Shown: positions 6,213 to 7,213 of the stretch, piece after piece
How positions within the stretch are numbered: the first letter of the stretch is position 1
How the letters are laid out: every line of letters starts with the position of its first letter
Assembly: GCA_027057185.1 (NCBI GenBank)
Contig: JALUJE010000153.1
Span: 1-7,213 of the forward strand
Length of the DNA stretch: 7,213 nt
Direction of reading: 5' to 3'
From: Helicobacteraceae bacterium
GTDB lineage: Bacteria > Campylobacterota > Campylobacteria > Campylobacterales > Sulfurimonadaceae
Translations under genes and position numbers: made by a program
Notes under the pieces: generated by a model
Database searches by the model: none
Told to the model about the DNA's origin: nothing
The model's input: only the letters and a program-made list of their open reading frames with translations

Positions 6213-7010
6213 ATGCTTTTAGATTTTATACCGGTATTGCTTGGAATTATTATGTCGGGGTGTGGCACTACGGATAATGCTGCTTGCCATGATCTGACCC
6301 TTCAAAGCTCATGGCAATGGCAACTGTCGGGATCGGTCAATACCTCGTATACTGCTGATGTCTATGATATTGATCTTTTTGACAGTAATACGTCACTTAT
6401 TGCCTCTCTTCACCGTAGTGGCAAAACGGTGATCTGTTATTTTAGTGCGGGAAGTTATGAAGAGTGGCGCGAAGATGCCGCAGATTTCGATGCAGCAGTA
6501 TTAGGAGAGAATCTTGATGGTTGGTCGGGTGAACGGTGGCTTGATATTCGCCATGAATCACTCCGCAGCATTATGACTAACCGACTGAACATAGCGGTTG
6601 AGAAGGGCTGTGACGGCGTAGAACCCGATAATATGGACGGGTATGTTAATAGCACCGGTTTTGCACTGAGTGGAGCAGATCAGTTGGCGTATAATCAATT
6701 TATTGCTGAAGAAGCCCGAAGACGGGGATTGCTTGTTGGATTGAAAAATGATCTTGATCAAATTGTGGCACTGGAACCATTTTTTGATTTTGCCGTCAAT
6801 GAAGAGTGTCACTACTATAATGAGTGTGATGCTCTTGCACCTTTTATAGAGGCCTCAAAACCGGTATTTAACGCAGAATATGCGCAAAAGTATGTTGATA
6901 ATATTGATGGCGCACGTGATACTTTATGCGCACAAAGTAAGACGATGCAGTTCCATACTTTAGTGCTGCCCCTGGATTTAGATGATAGTTTTCGATTTAG
7001 TTGCGATTAA
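6213..7010 (+). CDS. GH114-type endo-alpha-1,4-polygalactosaminidase, predicted lipoprotein
   Basis: The 265-residue product matches the glycoside hydrolase family 114 (TIM-barrel) domain along most of its length. Family members hydrolyse alpha-1,4-linked galactosamine polymers; the PelA hydrolase domain is a relative. Visible blocks, counted from the ATG, are WQWQLSGS (34-41), VYDIDLFD (50-57), VICYFSAGSYEEWR (73-86), GERWLDIR (106-113), GCDGVEPDNMDGY (132-144) with candidate catalytic acidic residues D134, E137 and D139, GLLVGLKND (172-180), FDFAVNEEC (191-199) and VFNAEYA (218-224). The N-terminus is a short hydrophobic stretch ending IMSGC, a plausible lipobox with Cys17 as lipid anchor. 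It is odd that the n-region has no lysine or arginine and contains an aspartate. ATG 6213 is preferred over GTG 6210 from ribosome-site spacing. The exact substrate in this organism is unknown, and no pel or exopolysaccharide genes lie nearby. Confidence 0.88.
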   Translation: MLLDFIPVLLGIIMSGCGTTDNAACHDLTLQSSWQWQLSGSVNTSYTADVYDIDLFDSNTSLIASLHRSGKTVICYFSAGSYEEWREDAADFDAAVLGENLDGWSGERWLDIRHESLRSIMTNRLNIAVEKGCDGVEPDNMDGYVNSTGFALSGADQLAYNQFIAEEARRRGLLVGLKNDLDQIVALEPFFDFAVNEECHYYNECDALAPFIEASKPVFNAEYAQKYVDNIDGARDTLCAQSKTMQFHTLVLPLDLDDSFRFSCD

Positions 7011-7139
7011 TTAGATACGCCAATTCTAAAAAACCGTGCAATTTCCACCCAAAATTTGAGCCATTGCATATATTACTCCTACTTTTTGCTGCAGTTATAA
7101 CAATATTTCCGTCAAAGAGAAAAAAAAGTTAAGAGAGGC

Positions 7140-7145
7140 TATAAT
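7140..7145 (+). promoter_or_regulatory. Consensus -10 box before the right-edge gene
   Basis: A perfect TATAAT lies 26 nt before the ATG at 7172, in AT-rich DNA with long A runs upstream (7121-7127). No -35 match is seen at the right spacing. This predicts a start site near 7152 and a leader of about 20 nt. Confidence 0.45.
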
Positions 7146-7171
7146 ATTTTTCAAAAAAGTAGTTAAATAAA

Positions 7172-7213
7172 ATGAAAAATGAAATCATAAAAAACGTCAA
7201 GTCGCTGCCGCCT
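7172..7213 (+). CDS. N-terminal fragment, possibly an HDOD-domain protein (runs off right edge)
   Basis: Fourteen codons are visible, reading MKNEIIKNVKSLPP and still open at the window end. The pattern of a short charged start followed by a helix and LPPLP-like residues is how many HDOD-domain signalling proteins begin (typically LPPLP or LPxLP), so this family is a reasonable guess. The evidence is only 14 residues. A consensus -10 lies upstream, but the ribosome-binding site is weak (AGTAG about 9 nt before the ATG). The 161 bp between the GH114 stop and this start hold no other gene that I can see. Confidence 0.4.
   Translation, partial: MKNEIIKNVKSLPP

Noticed and set aside
7011..7029. 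Inverted repeat TTAGA / TCTAA just after the GH114 stop
   Set aside because: Only 5-bp arms with a 9-nt loop, and no T run follows on either strand in the right place, so I do not call a terminator.
7037..7068. TGCAAT and ATTGCA arms separated by 20 nt
   Set aside because: Short arms and a long loop with mismatching flanks; could be chance. I also considered an insertion-sequence end but could not find a matching partner.
1..7213. tRNA, rRNA, CRISPR, insertion sequence or defence system
   Set aside because: No regularly spaced repeats, transposase motifs or defence-gene families were found by eye.

Overview
The window looks like chromosomal DNA from a Campylobacterota (epsilonproteobacterial) genome, most likely a free-living, Sulfurimonas/Sulfurovum-like organism. 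The main reason is gene order. On the minus strand flgA, ubiX, coaD, tmk and hisS follow each other with 4, 8, 16 and 4 nt overlaps, and the start of speA lies further downstream. From memory, Campylobacter jejuni has the same block (Cj0769c to Cj0764c). Modest GC content and the secreted DUF1566 protein fit this too. I cannot fix the genus.

Minus-strand block (1-5466). This is one compact polycistronic unit read right to left. It covers flagellar P-ring assembly (flgA), prenyl-FMN synthesis (ubiX), coenzyme A synthesis (coaD), dTTP synthesis (tmk) and histidyl-tRNA charging (hisS). A membrane-anchored, FMN-binding glutamate-synthase-like protein follows, and then the first 23 codons of speA (arginine decarboxylase), which runs off the left edge. 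The glutamate-synthase-like gene sits between hisS and speA, which as I recall are adjacent in C. jejuni. A candidate promoter lies just upstream of flgA (about 5498-5518). The products belong to unrelated pathways, so the block looks like a shared-transcription housekeeping operon and not a single pathway.

Divergent intergenic region (5467-5690). These 224 bp are AT-rich and separate the operon from the plus-strand genes. They hold the flgA promoter candidate, a 12-bp perfect palindrome that is part of a TTAACA repeat cluster, and a second dyad just before the next start codon.

Plus-strand accessory genes (5691-7010). The first encodes a small exported DUF1566-family protein, apparently with a TTG start. 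The second encodes a predicted lipoprotein of the GH114 endo-alpha-1,4-polygalactosaminidase type, with its own extended -10 promoter candidate. Both look like envelope or extracellular functions, and the second suggests cleavage of a galactosamine-containing polysaccharide.

Right edge (7011-7213). About 160 bp of AT-rich non-coding DNA contain a consensus TATAAT box. They lead to the first 14 codons of a plus-strand gene whose N-terminus resembles HDOD-domain signalling proteins. I see no tRNA, rRNA, CRISPR array, insertion sequence or defence system, and no clear novel multi-gene system in this window.
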